64,000 bases of DNA from the NCBI RefSeq assembly GCF_949282365.1, contig NZ_CASDOY010000003.1:116005-180004 (forward strand). The letters run 5' to 3'. The position numbers and the translations under genes were made by a program. The DNA is from an uncultured Desulfovibrio sp. GTDB lineage: Bacteria; Desulfobacterota; Desulfovibrionia; Desulfovibrionales; Desulfovibrionaceae. Below, in pieces: positions 36,934 through 46,300 of this stretch; position 1 is the first letter of the stretch, and every line of letters starts with the position of its first letter. The notes beneath the pieces are model-generated. The model saw nothing but the letters and a program-made list of their open reading frames with translations. It had not been told where the DNA came from and did not search any database.

Positions 36934-39657
36934 ATGTCCCTGGAAAGCATCCATCCCCGGCCTTCCCGGGGACAATTAAAGATATTTTTCGGCTATGCGG
37001 CCGGCGTCGGCAAGACATATGCCATGCTGGAGGCCGCGCATGCGGCCCAAAAGCAGGGCGTGGATGTCGTAGCCGGTTATATCGAGCCACATCCCCGGCC
37101 CGAGACGGCTGCTTTGGTGAGAGGCCTGGAGCGGTTGCCGCTGCTCAAGATAACCTACCGGAGCGTGGAGCTTCATGAACTGGATGTGGATGCGGCCCTG
37201 GCCCGCAAGCCTGATGTCCTGCTGGTTGACGAGCTGGCCCATACGAATGCCGCCGGCAGCCGCAACCTGAAGCGGTATCAGGATGTGGAGGAAGTCCTGC
37301 AGGCAGGGATCTCGGTCTGGACGACGGTCAATGTCCAGCATCTGGAGAGCCTCAATGATCTGGTGGCGTCCATCACAGGCGTTGTCGTGCGCGAGCGTCT
37401 GCCTGATGGCGTGTTCGACAGGGCCGACCAGGTGGAACTGGTGGACATCGAGCCCCAGGAACTCGTCCTGCGCCTCAAGGAAGGGAAAATTTATCGCGAA
37501 AAACAGGCCGTCCGGGCGCTGGAGAACTTTTTTCTCCCCGGCAACCTGACCGGCCTGCGCGAGATCGCCTTGCGTCGCATGGCCGACCGGGTCAACCATC
37601 TGGCGCGTGAAGAAAGCTCTCAATTGGGCCAGAAACGGCGGGTCGTCAAAGAACATATCCTCATCTGTCTTTCCGGCGCACCCAGCAACGCCCGCGTCAT
37701 CCGAACGGCGGCCCGCATGGCCGAGGCCTTCCATGCCGATTTTACCGCGCTCCACATCCGTACCGAGGAAGCGCGGGCCGGCACGGATTCCGCGCTGCTG
37801 GGCAATGCCAAACTGGCGGAACAGCTTGGCGCCACCGTCGTCAGATCCTTGGGGCGGGACATCCCCGGGCTCATCGCCGAATACGCCCGGCTCAATGGCG
37901 TCAGCAAGATCGTGATAGGCCGCTCGCCCGCGAGCAAGGGCCTGTTCCACAGCAAACCGACCCTGGTGGAACGGCTTGCCGAGCTGGCACCGGAGATAGA
38001 TACCTATATCATCCCCGACGCGCGAACGCTCAAGCGGCTGCGGCAGGCTCGCAGCATTCATAAAAACCTCTTGGTCAGCCTGTTCGGCACAGCGCCGGCT
38101 TCAGGCCGCCAATGGGGGATCACGGCACTTATCCTGGCAGGCTGCACCTTCCTGAGCTGGCTGCTGCGCGTTGGCGGCGTACATGACATCGGTCTGACAA
38201 GCGTGTACATGTTCGGCGTACTGCTGACGGCGGCCTTGACTGTGGGCCCCTGGTATGGCGTGGCGGCATCCGCCATCAGCGTGCTGCTGTTCGACTGGTT
38301 CTTCGTGCCGCCGTTCTACAGCTTCACTGTCTATGACATCAGCTATCTGGTCACGTTTGCCTTCATGTTCCTGGCGGTGTTTTCGGCCAGCACCCTGACG
38401 AGCCGGGCTCACAGCCATGCCAGGCAGAGCCAGCGCAGGGCCCTGTACAACGAGCTTTTGCTGACAGGCAGCCGCAAGTTGCAGCAGGCTTCCAGCGAAG
38501 ATGCCATGCTGACCGAGCTTGCCGGACAGTTGCGCTCCATACTGGGCTGTCATGTTATCTGCTATCCGGTTCGCAAAGGGGAGCTGCAACCGGCAGAGAT
38601 CTATTGCGTCCCGTCTGGCGGTCGGGATGTCCGCGGTTCCGTGGCGACCCTTACGGGGGCTTCGGAAGAAAAAAGCGTGGCCCGCTGGGTGGCCAAAAAC
38701 AACAAGAGTGCCGGGAACGGAACCGATACGCTTTCCGGGGCCCGCTGCCGCTATATCCCGATCAGCGGCCAGAGCGGGGTTTTTGCCGTGCTGGGCTTTG
38801 TATCTGCGGGGCAGGAAAAGCTCAATGACATTATCGACAATAATCTGGTAAGCGCGCTGAGCGGCGAATGCGCCCTGGCCATTGAAAAGACTCGGTTGTT
38901 GCACGCCAATGAAGAGATCCGGGCCAATGCTCGCCAGGAAAAGTTGCGGGCAGACGTTCTGCGGACGATTTCGCATGATTTGCGTACTCCCCTGACTTCC
39001 ATTTGCGGCAATGCGGGAATGCTGGCAGCCAACGCTGATTATCTGCCTGCGGAAAATCGCCGGGAACTGGCCGAGGCCATTGGTGAGGATGCCCGCTACC
39101 TCGTTTCCATGGTGGAGAACATCCTTTCCCTGACACGGTTGGAGCAGAACAAGTTTGCGTTGCGCATGGAAGCGGAGGTGGTGGAGGATGTGGTGCAGGA
39201 GGCCCTGCAGGCTGTACGCCAACGCGCAGGCAGACGGACGCTGCGGACGGAATTTCCGGAGGAGCTGCTGCTGGCGCATATGGATGTACGTCTGACCGTC
39301 CAGGTGCTCGTCAATCTGCTGAATAACGCCATCCAGCATTCCGATCCTGAAACATCCATCACGGTCAGGAGCTTTGCCCGCGGGGACGATGTGGTGCTGG
39401 AAGTGGCCGATGAGGGCTGCGGCATTCCTCCGGCAGAGCGGGAGCATGTGTTCGAAATGTTCTATACGACCAGTGCCGGCAAGGCGGACGGCAGAAGAGG
39501 TATGGGCATCGGTCTGGCCCTTTGCCGCAGCATCGTCCGGGCCATGGGCGGTGAGATCGGCATTCGGGAAAACAGGCCGCATGGTACGGTCTTCTTTTTT
39601 AACTTGCGACGAGAACTTGGAGAGTCTTCGCAGGTTCTCAGGAAGGAGCAGGCATGA
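36934..39657 (+). CDS. kdpD: Potassium-responsive sensor histidine kinase KdpD
   Basis: A 907-residue membrane kinase. The N-terminal KdpD domain has the Walker A motif GYAAGVGKTYAM and DELAHTNAAGSRN; a universal-stress-protein-like domain follows (about residues 245-365). Four transmembrane helices lie at about 395-495 (DUF4118), then a GAF-like region. The C terminus is a histidine kinase with H-box ISHDLRTPLTSI, N-box NLLNNAIQHSD, G1 DEGCGIPP and G2 GRRGMGIGLALC. It senses low potassium or osmotic stress and phosphorylates KdpE. The last codon overlaps kdpE. Confidence 0.96.
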   Translation: MSLESIHPRPSRGQLKIFFGYAAGVGKTYAMLEAAHAAQKQGVDVVAGYIEPHPRPETAALVRGLERLPLLKITYRSVELHELDVDAALARKPDVLLVDELAHTNAAGSRNLKRYQDVEEVLQAGISVWTTVNVQHLESLNDLVASITGVVVRERLPDGVFDRADQVELVDIEPQELVLRLKEGKIYREKQAVRALENFFLPGNLTGLREIALRRMADRVNHLAREESSQLGQKRRVVKEHILICLSGAPSNARVIRTAARMAEAFHADFTALHIRTEEARAGTDSALLGNAKLAEQLGATVVRSLGRDIPGLIAEYARLNGVSKIVIGRSPASKGLFHSKPTLVERLAELAPEIDTYIIPDARTLKRLRQARSIHKNLLVSLFGTAPASGRQWGITALILAGCTFLSWLLRVGGVHDIGLTSVYMFGVLLTAALTVGPWYGVAASAISVLLFDWFFVPPFYSFTVYDISYLVTFAFMFLAVFSASTLTSRAHSHARQSQRRALYNELLLTGSRKLQQASSEDAMLTELAGQLRSILGCHVICYPVRKGELQPAEIYCVPSGGRDVRGSVATLTGASEEKSVARWVAKNNKSAGNGTDTLSGARCRYIPISGQSGVFAVLGFVSAGQEKLNDIIDNNLVSALSGECALAIEKTRLLHANEEIRANARQEKLRADVLRTISHDLRTPLTSICGNAGMLAANADYLPAENRRELAEAIGEDARYLVSMVENILSLTRLEQNKFALRMEAEVVEDVVQEALQAVRQRAGRRTLRTEFPEELLLAHMDVRLTVQVLVNLLNNAIQHSDPETSITVRSFARGDDVVLEVADEGCGIPPAEREHVFEMFYTTSAGKADGRRGMGIGLALCRSIVRAMGGEIGIRENRPHGTVFFFNLRRELGESSQVLRKEQA

Positions 39658-40493
39658 CAGCCCCCTATGAAGATGGAGCCGAGACCCCGCAGGAACGGAT
39701 ATTGATAGTGGAAGACGACAAGGCAATTCGCTCGCTGGTATCCACCACTCTGGAACAGCAGCAACTGGAGCATGTCACGGTTTCCACGGGACGGGCGGCC
39801 ATCGCGGAAATCACCCGCAATAGTCCAGATGTTGTTTTACTGGATCTGGGGCTGCCGGATATGGACGGGGTGGAGCTCATCAGGACGGTACGCCGCTGGA
39901 GCATGATGTTCATCATCGTGGTCAGTGCACGCAGCGAGGAGGATGACAAGATTGCGGCTCTGGATGCCGGTGCCGACGACTACCTGACCAAGCCCTTCAG
40001 CGTGGACGAGCTGCTGGCCCGCGTGCGTGCGGCCCTGCGCCGGGTGCGCTATACGCGAAGCCGGTCGGAAGAAGACAAAAGCACCTTTGTCAACGGAGTC
40101 CTGTCCCTGGATTACGCCGCCGGCAGCGTTACTGTGGCAGGAACGGAAATTCATCTGGCCCCCATGGAATACAAACTGTTGTGTCTCTTGGCCCGCAATG
40201 TCGGCAAAGTCCTGACATACAAATATATCCTGAAATCCGTGTGGGGAAGTTCGCTGGATCAGAACCTCCCATCCCTGCGAGTGTTCATGGCAACGCTGCG
40301 CAAAAAGCTGGAAAAGACTTCGGGGCAATGCTGCTATATCAAGACGCATGTCGGGGTAGGCTATCGCATGTTGCGAGTCGAGGAATCGCATGAAGAACAT
40401 TGCGAATATTGCCATCAGGAAGAAAAAGATGTGCCGCCATCATCGACCTGTTTGACAAAAGATGCAAAAGAAAATCAGACAGGGAAGGAATGA
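39654..40493 (+). CDS. kdpE: Response regulator KdpE
   Basis: A 279-residue OmpR-type response regulator that activates kdpFABC. The receiver domain has acidic residues D21/D22, phosphoacceptor Asp64 (VVLLDLGLPDMDG) and the Lys in DYLTKPF. The winged-helix DNA-binding domain ends with the HVGVGYRMLRVE motif. After the normal end, about 33 extra residues follow with a CEYC pair flanked by His and a third Cys, a tail not usual in KdpE. It overlaps kdpD by 4 nt. Confidence 0.95.
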   Translation: MTAPYEDGAETPQERILIVEDDKAIRSLVSTTLEQQQLEHVTVSTGRAAIAEITRNSPDVVLLDLGLPDMDGVELIRTVRRWSMMFIIVVSARSEEDDKIAALDAGADDYLTKPFSVDELLARVRAALRRVRYTRSRSEEDKSTFVNGVLSLDYAAGSVTVAGTEIHLAPMEYKLLCLLARNVGKVLTYKYILKSVWGSSLDQNLPSLRVFMATLRKKLEKTSGQCCYIKTHVGVGYRMLRVEESHEEHCEYCHQEEKDVPPSSTCLTKDAKENQTGKE

Positions 40494-40590
40494 CGTTGAA
40501 GCGTCTTCATCGAATACAAAATTTTTGGAATATCGTAAAAAAAATTTTTCTTGCGGGGCGGATAGTGGGGCAGATTTGCCCCACAACGAA

Positions 40591-40630
40591 AAAGGCACCT
40601 GCATTGCTGCAAGTGCCTTATTTCCTTCTT
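40591..40630 (+). terminator. Terminator of the kdp operon
   Basis: Stem AAGGCACCTGCA / TGCAAGTGCCTT (one mismatch) with a four-base loop, followed by ATTTCCTTCTT, about 100 nt after the kdpE stop codon. Confidence 0.75.
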
Positions 40631-40938
40631 GTTGGCGTCCCCAAGGGGATAAGCCCTGTCAATATAATACACTGATTTTTATAAGTTTTTATTAAGTTTT
40701 CAACTGCAATACCTCTCCAGATACCTCAATACGGTAAAAAATCTGAAAATATTTTTTTGCACATCTCTGGACGCTCAGAAAAGCCTGCTATTTCCCATGA
40801 GCAGGCGTTTCTGCCGTCAATTCCTACTGCGTCAGATTCTCGCTGTCTGGTGGCAATCAGTCGCCAGATTCCTTTGACAGAGCCCCCGCCGGAGGCTTCC
40901 TCGTCCGTCGCCCGCGAGTATTTATTGCCGGAAGCAAG

Positions 40939-40993
40939 GGAAGGCGGTCAAGGCCCGCGCAGCGGCCCGCAGGGGAAGCCTTGACCGCCTTCC
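40939..40993. repeat. 16-bp perfect inverted repeat in the kdp-to-island junction region
   Basis: GGAAGGCGGTCAAGGC (40939-40954) and its perfect complement GCCTTGACCGCCTTCC (40978-40993) with a 23-nt loop that itself contains CGCGCAGCGGCCCGC. It lies in the 620-nt non-coding stretch between kdpE and the toxin-antitoxin genes, close to where local composition drops. There is no T-tract, so it is not a normal terminator. The rest of 40631-41114 is AT-rich and without a supported gene. Confidence 0.8.
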
Positions 40994-41074
40994 CGCTTTC
41001 GGCACTTTTGCGGGTGTGACGGACGGAGAAGCGGGGGACACGGATATACAGCCCACTCAAGGATGCTTGCCTTG

Positions 41075-41091
41075 TACGGATAAATTCCGTA
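41075..41091. promoter_or_regulatory. Palindromic candidate operator of the toxin-antitoxin pair
   Basis: TACGGA-TAAAT-TCCGTA, a perfect six-base palindrome with a five-base spacer, ending 23 nt before the antitoxin ATG and overlapping the likely promoter. DUF1778 antitoxins autorepress by binding such sites; the link here is inference. Confidence 0.6.
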
Positions 41092-41114
41092 TTCAATCAG
41101 TAAGGAGGAAAGCC

Positions 41115-41391
41115 ATGTCTTTGACTACAGATATTCCCATGTCGCGTATTGATGCCTGGATCCCCTTGTCTGTACGCGAGACCATAGACCGTGCCGCCGC
41201 CATGCAGGGGCGCACCCGCACCGATTTTCTGATTGCGGCGGCGCTGGAAAAGGCGGGGCAGGTCATTGCGGAGCAGTCGCTTGTGCGCCTTGCGCTCTGA
41301 AGATCAGCGTACCCTTGCCGCCGCGCTGCTGTCGGAAGAAACGGAAGCCCCGTCGTCCTTGCTTGAAAAGCTGTCATCCGAATACGCGTAG
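41115..41391 (+). pseudogene. DUF1778 (TacA-like) antitoxin, frameshifted
   Basis: The reading frame from ATG 41115 (AAGGAGG upstream) encodes a DUF1778 ribbon-helix-helix N terminus: MSRIDAWIPLSVRETIDRAAA and the RTRTDFLIAAALEKA helix. It stops after 61 codons at 41298-41300. The expected C-terminal toxin-binding part continues in the next frame as SEDQRTLAAALLSEETEAP and ends at 41389-41391. One base too many or two missing near 41297 explains this. Either the antitoxin is broken, or shortened to its DNA-binding part, or the frame is an assembly error. Confidence 0.75.
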
Positions 41392-41432
41392 CGGGTGGAA
41401 AGCCGCTGAATCTGCTTTTTCGTCTGCTGCCT

Positions 41433-41921
41433 GTGGGGCTGTCGCGCGACGGCTTTAGCTGCGGAAACAAGAATCTGGATGTCTATTGGCGAATGCAGGC
41501 CGGACAGGATCAAAAGCGGGGCTTTGCGACTGTTGTTATTGCCAGCGACACGCAGACTCCCGACAAGGTCATCGGCTTTTACACACTGGCGGCGGCCTCG
41601 GTGCTTCTGACGAATATACCGGAAGCCGAGGCTCGCCGCATGCCGCGTTATCCTGCTGTTCCGGCCATACGCCTTGGACGCCTTGCCGTGGCTTCCGCCT
41701 TTCAAGGTCAGCATATGGGGAGCCTGCTTGTCCTGGCTGCCCTGCGTCGCAGCTGCTGCAACGAGCTGACCTGGGCAATCTTTCTGGTGGACGCCAAAGG
41801 AGAACGGACTGTTGCCTTTTATGAAAAGTTCCTGTTCAGGCGATTTGCACCGTCCGCTTTCGCTCTGGATGCACCGCAAACAGGCGGAACGGATTGCGGG
41901 GTTGACGGCAAAAGTATATAG
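41433..41921 (+). CDS. GNAT-family N-acetyltransferase toxin (TacT-like)
   Basis: A roughly 162-residue acetyltransferase that, by family, acetylates the amino group of charged tRNAs and stops translation. Recognisable features are GFSCGNKNLDVYW near the N terminus, the RLGRLAVASAFQGQHMGSLL segment with the acetyl-CoA-binding Q-x-x-G-x-(G/S) loop, and the YEKF motif near the C terminus. The gene follows a DUF1778 antitoxin, the standard partner. The GTG at 41433 has a poor ribosome binding site and the frame is open upstream, so the start may lie up to about 14 codons earlier. An intact toxin beside a frameshifted antitoxin is notable. Confidence 0.75.
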   Translation: MGLSRDGFSCGNKNLDVYWRMQAGQDQKRGFATVVIASDTQTPDKVIGFYTLAAASVLLTNIPEAEARRMPRYPAVPAIRLGRLAVASAFQGQHMGSLLVLAALRRSCCNELTWAIFLVDAKGERTVAFYEKFLFRRFAPSAFALDAPQTGGTDCGVDGKSI

Positions 41922-41980
41922 TTAATAAATCAAAGGCGAGACTAAAAAGCCCTTCAAAAGAGCAATAAAAGAGTTTTTTG

Positions 41981-42778
41981 ATGGATTTGACGGAAAAGAA
42001 TAAATATTTATCTCGATTCGGATTCAGCTTTGAACGCGGAGGCGCTCATACGTCCCGCACAATGATGCTTGAGGACTTAAGAGTTTTACTGTCTCATGTT
42101 GAACGGTCTGATGCTGAAAAGGATTCCTACCTTCAAGCAATTATGGATGAGAACTGTCTTGGTAAGCGTTCTGCTAAAACCCGTATGCTCACATATCGGC
42201 ATCTTGTCGAACTCTACTCGCTTGATAAAAACAATGTTCTTTTTCGGACACTTCTCTATTTTTGGCATCGCGATGTTGATGGTCAACCATTATTAGCAAT
42301 GCTTTGTGTATATGCTCGTGATACCATATTTCGATCTTCCGCACAGTTTATTTTGAAATGTCCAGAAGGTGCAGTTATTCAACGAGAATCTCTTGAAGAC
42401 TATATCGACGCTCAGGAGCCTGGACGATTTAGCAATGCCACGTTGAAATCAACAGCGCAAAATATAAATTCAACATGGACCAAATCGGGACACCTTCAGG
42501 GACGTTCGAAAAAGGTACGATCTTGCGCACGTGCAACCGCCGGAAGTGTCGCTTATGCGTTGTTCCTTGGTTACCTTACCGGGGTACGTGGAAATTTGCT
42601 TTTTCAAACAGAGTATATCAAAATTCTTGATTGTTCCTGCATGAAAGCTGTAGAACTTGCCGAAGAAGCCTCCTGCAAGGGGTGGATTAGCGTTAAGCGT
42701 GTTGGCGATGTTATTGAGGTGCTTTTTCCAAATCTTATCAAGCAAGAAGAAATGGAGAGGCTTTGTGAGCAGAATTAA
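41981..42778 (+). CDS. brxA: BREX protein BrxA (DUF1819)
   Basis: A 265-residue protein of the DUF1819 family, first gene of a type I BREX phage-defence operon. BrxA has a winged-helix, NusB-like fold in characterised systems and binds DNA; its exact role is unresolved. Family features include the N-terminal YLSRFGFSFERGGAHTSRTM and a Lys/Arg-rich helix. Codon use and GC are clearly lower than in the flanking chromosome, a sign of transfer. The ATG at 41981 is used; a TTG directly before it is in frame. It overlaps brxB by 14 nt. Confidence 0.88.
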   Translation: MDLTEKNKYLSRFGFSFERGGAHTSRTMMLEDLRVLLSHVERSDAEKDSYLQAIMDENCLGKRSAKTRMLTYRHLVELYSLDKNNVLFRTLLYFWHRDVDGQPLLAMLCVYARDTIFRSSAQFILKCPEGAVIQRESLEDYIDAQEPGRFSNATLKSTAQNINSTWTKSGHLQGRSKKVRSCARATAGSVAYALFLGYLTGVRGNLLFQTEYIKILDCSCMKAVELAEEASCKGWISVKRVGDVIEVLFPNLIKQEEMERLCEQN

Positions 42779-43316
42779 ACGGTTGTTACAATCCTATAAC
42801 AAATATATTTCTGTCCCCTGGCGCGATGATGTCGCGGCGGCGCAGCGTGTAATCTTCTGTATCTATAAAGAAAACGAAGAACGCAGTTTGAGAGCCAAGC
42901 TCGATGAATTTGAACTTGTTACACGACAAGCGGGGCACGACTGGGCTCTTTTTGATTTGACGGATACTTTTGCAACCTGGCTCACCTCGCAAAGATATGC
43001 TAAGAGCTATTTCCAGCAGCCGCACTTGCTCCGCTCGCTCCTGCCGAAATACCTTGTATTTCTTTCTCAGCAGTTCGAAATATTTCTTCAGGAAACTGAC
43101 AGCTCTCCTAATAGCGTTGTGGCAATGAATGGCGTCGGTTCGATTTTTGGATTTTTGAAGGTGAAAGAAGTCGTTGACAAACTGGCCCCGCTGGTCACAG
43201 GGCGACTGCTGGTCTTTTTCCCCGGCAGCTATGAAAATAACAACTATCGGCTCCTGGATGGCTATGATGGATGGAACTATCTCGCCGTGCCGATCTCTGC
43301 GGATAAGGATTATTGA
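42765..43316 (+). CDS. brxB: BREX protein BrxB (DUF1788)
   Basis: A 183-residue DUF1788 protein. It starts with GTG at 42765, inside the end of brxA, with GAGAGG as ribosome binding site. The family ending LLVFFPGSYENNNYRLLDGYDGWNYLAVPI (quoted here as the segments LLVFFPGSYENN and YRLLDGYDGWNY) is diagnostic. BrxB is needed for full defence and host methylation in studied type I systems; its biochemical activity is unknown. Confidence 0.9.
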   Translation: MSRIKRLLQSYNKYISVPWRDDVAAAQRVIFCIYKENEERSLRAKLDEFELVTRQAGHDWALFDLTDTFATWLTSQRYAKSYFQQPHLLRSLLPKYLVFLSQQFEIFLQETDSSPNSVVAMNGVGSIFGFLKVKEVVDKLAPLVTGRLLVFFPGSYENNNYRLLDGYDGWNYLAVPISADKDY

Positions 43317-43327
43317 ACGAGGACGCT

Positions 43328-46300
43328 ATGATGACGAATCGCGATATTTACCAGAAGGACCCGGCCACCCGTAAACTGGTCAATGAGGGGGTGGCGAACG
43401 TCAACGACGATACCAGCGATCAGGCATTGAACGTCCTTCGCTATGAACTGGAAACCTTTGTATGCGATGGGCAATATGAAAAAGGTATGTCACATATCCT
43501 TGAGACATACCTCAAAAATATCGACCAGGCACAACAGCCCGCAGTCTGGGTAAGCGGATTTTATGGTTCCGGTAAATCTCATCTTGTCAAGATGCTGCGT
43601 GCCCTTTGGGTTGATACGGTTTTTGCGGACGGTGCTACGGCGCGTGGCATTGCCAACTTGCCACAAGGCATCCGGGATAGTCTTAAAGAGCTGAGTACGC
43701 AGGCCAAACGGCACGGCGGGCTTCACGCCGCGTCCGGCACATTGGGAGCCGGCGCAAGCGGCAGCGTCCGATTGGCACTTTTAGGTATTATTTTCAAATC
43801 TGCGGGACTGCCAGAGCAATATCCGGTTGCCCGCTTTGTTATGTGGCTCAAACGCGAGGGCATTTATGACCAGGTTCGTTCTTCTGTGGAGCAGAATGGT
43901 TGTGACTGGGATGAAGAACTGGACAATTTTTATGTGGCGGAGAGTCTTCATAGAGCACTTGTTCAGACCAAGCCCAAGCTATTTTCTTCTGCTGAATCCT
44001 GTGTCACTACGTTGAATAATCTGTATCCTTATGTGGAGGATGTTTCCAGCGATGATATGCTCAAGGCGATTCAGCAGGCCCTGACAAAAGATGGGAAGTT
44101 CCCGCTGACCTTGGTGGTGCTCGATGAGGTACAACAGTATATCGGAGAAGATAGTCAGCGCTCTATTGCTGTTCAGGAGGCTGTGGAGGCCTGCTGCAAG
44201 AATATTGGCGGCAAATTGCTTTTCATCGGCACTGGCCAGACAGCAGTAACCGGAACCAGTAATCTAAAGAAACTTGAGGGACGTTTCACTATCCGGGTGG
44301 AACTTTCCGATGCAGATGTGGATGCTGTTATTCGCCAGGTTATTCTGGCCAAGAAGCCGGAAGCCAAAATGCCCATTGAACAGATAATGCAATCCAACCT
44401 GGGCGAAATTTCCCGGCATCTGGCGGGCACAACCATTGGACACCGACAGGATGACATATCCTACTTTCCCCAGGATTATCCCATTCTGCCGGTACGTCGT
44501 CGTTTTTGGGAAAACACGCTGCGGGTTTTGGATCAGACAGGCACGGACAGTCAGCTCCGCAATCAGCTCAGCATGATCCACAAGGTCATTCAGACAAATT
44601 TGAATGAACCTCTTGGGCATGTTGTTGCGGCCGACTATCTCTATTTTGACTCCGCCGACAAATTGCTCCAGTCCAGAATGGTGCCGCGCAAAGTCTACGA
44701 AATGACCATGCGCTGGCATAACGGCTCTGAAGAGGAGCAGCTTATGGCTCGCGCCTGTGGTCTGGTCTTTCTTATCAATAAGCTCAAAAGCCAGAACAAT
44801 GAAATAGGTATTCGCGCCACTGTTGATACCCTGGCGGATCTGCTGATCGAGGACCTGCCTCATGGCAGTGGTAATTTACGGAGCAAGCTCCCCTCTCTGC
44901 TGGACAAATGCTCTCTCCTGATGATGGTGGGAGATGAATATCGCATTCAGACAGAAGAAAGTACTGCCTGGAATGACGAATTTGCGAGCCAGAAGGCGGC
45001 GTTGTCCAACGAGGCTCATCGTATTGAAGCCGAACGTGATGACCGCATTCGTAAACGCTTTGGCGAGATGGTGCACAAGCTTTCACTGATTCAGGGAGAC
45101 TCAAAGGTCTCTCGCGACATTTCCCTTGTGTTTGACGCGCAGCTTCCCTCCGACGCCGAGCGGCGTATTTGCGTCTGGGTGCGCGATGGCTGGAGTGTTG
45201 ATGAAAACTCCGTGCGGGCCGATGCGCGGCAGGCGGGCAATCAGTCGCCAACAGTTTTTGTGTTCATCCCCCGGCGTTCGGCCGATGACCTTCGCCATTA
45301 CCTCATTGAGTACAAGGCCGCCAGTGCGACGCTGGATAAACGTGGCGTGCCCAATACCCCGGAAGGCAGCGAAGCCCGCGCAGCCATGGAAACCACTAAG
45401 CAGAACGCGGAAGGCAAAATTCGTGATCTGCTTGGAGACGCCTTCTCCGGGGCCCGTGTGTTTCAGGGAGGCGGCAATGAGATTCCCGGCAACGATCTTC
45501 AGGATATGGTGCTTGATGCCGCCAATAACGCGCTGCAACGGCTTTATCCTCAGTTCCGTATGGCTGATCATGCGGGGTGGTCCAAGGTTTATGAAAAGTC
45601 TCAGAAAGGCGCTCCCGATGCGCTCAAAGCTGTGGGCGATGACGGCGAGGCCGCGAAAAACCCAGTGTGCAAAGCAATTCTTGGCTCTATTGCCGGCGGG
45701 AAAAAGGGGGGGGACATCCGCGCGCAGTTTGAATCTGCCCCTTATGGGTGGTCGCGTGACGCTGTGGATGGCGGCTTGCAAGTGCTGCTGGTTGCCGGAC
45801 TGCTCAGAGCGCATGATGAGCGCGGACAAGCCGTAATCCCCAGGGAGCTGGAGCGTAAAGCTATCGGCAAGACGCTGTTCAAAGTGGAGTCCGCGACCGT
45901 CTCAACGGCGCAACGTATCCAGATCCGCAAATTGTTGCAGAAGGTCGAGATTGCAGCCAGGCAGGGTGAAGAGTTGGGAAGTGTGCCCCCCTTTCTGCAA
46001 CACATGATGGACCTTGCCGATAAGGCTGGCGGCGAGGCTCCAAAACCGGCCCGACCGGATACTACCTCCCTCGACGATATTCGTCTTGCCTCGGGTAATG
46101 AACAACTACTTGCCCTCTACAACCGGCGGGAAGAGCTGGGAAGCAACATTGATACCTGGACCGCACTTGGCCGGCGCATTGCCGAGCGCTGGCCCGGCTG
46201 GCACGATGTAACATGCCTGATGGCTCACGCCGCAAACCTTTCATCCGCAGAAACTCTACAGGCACAGGTAGAGACGATTAAACAGCAGCGTCTACTGATT

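Noticed and set aside
40700..41000. tRNA gene as attachment site at the left island border
   Set aside because: Hairpins are present but no cloverleaf with CCA end or TpsiC-like GGTTCGA box could be drawn; no tRNA or rRNA was found in the window.
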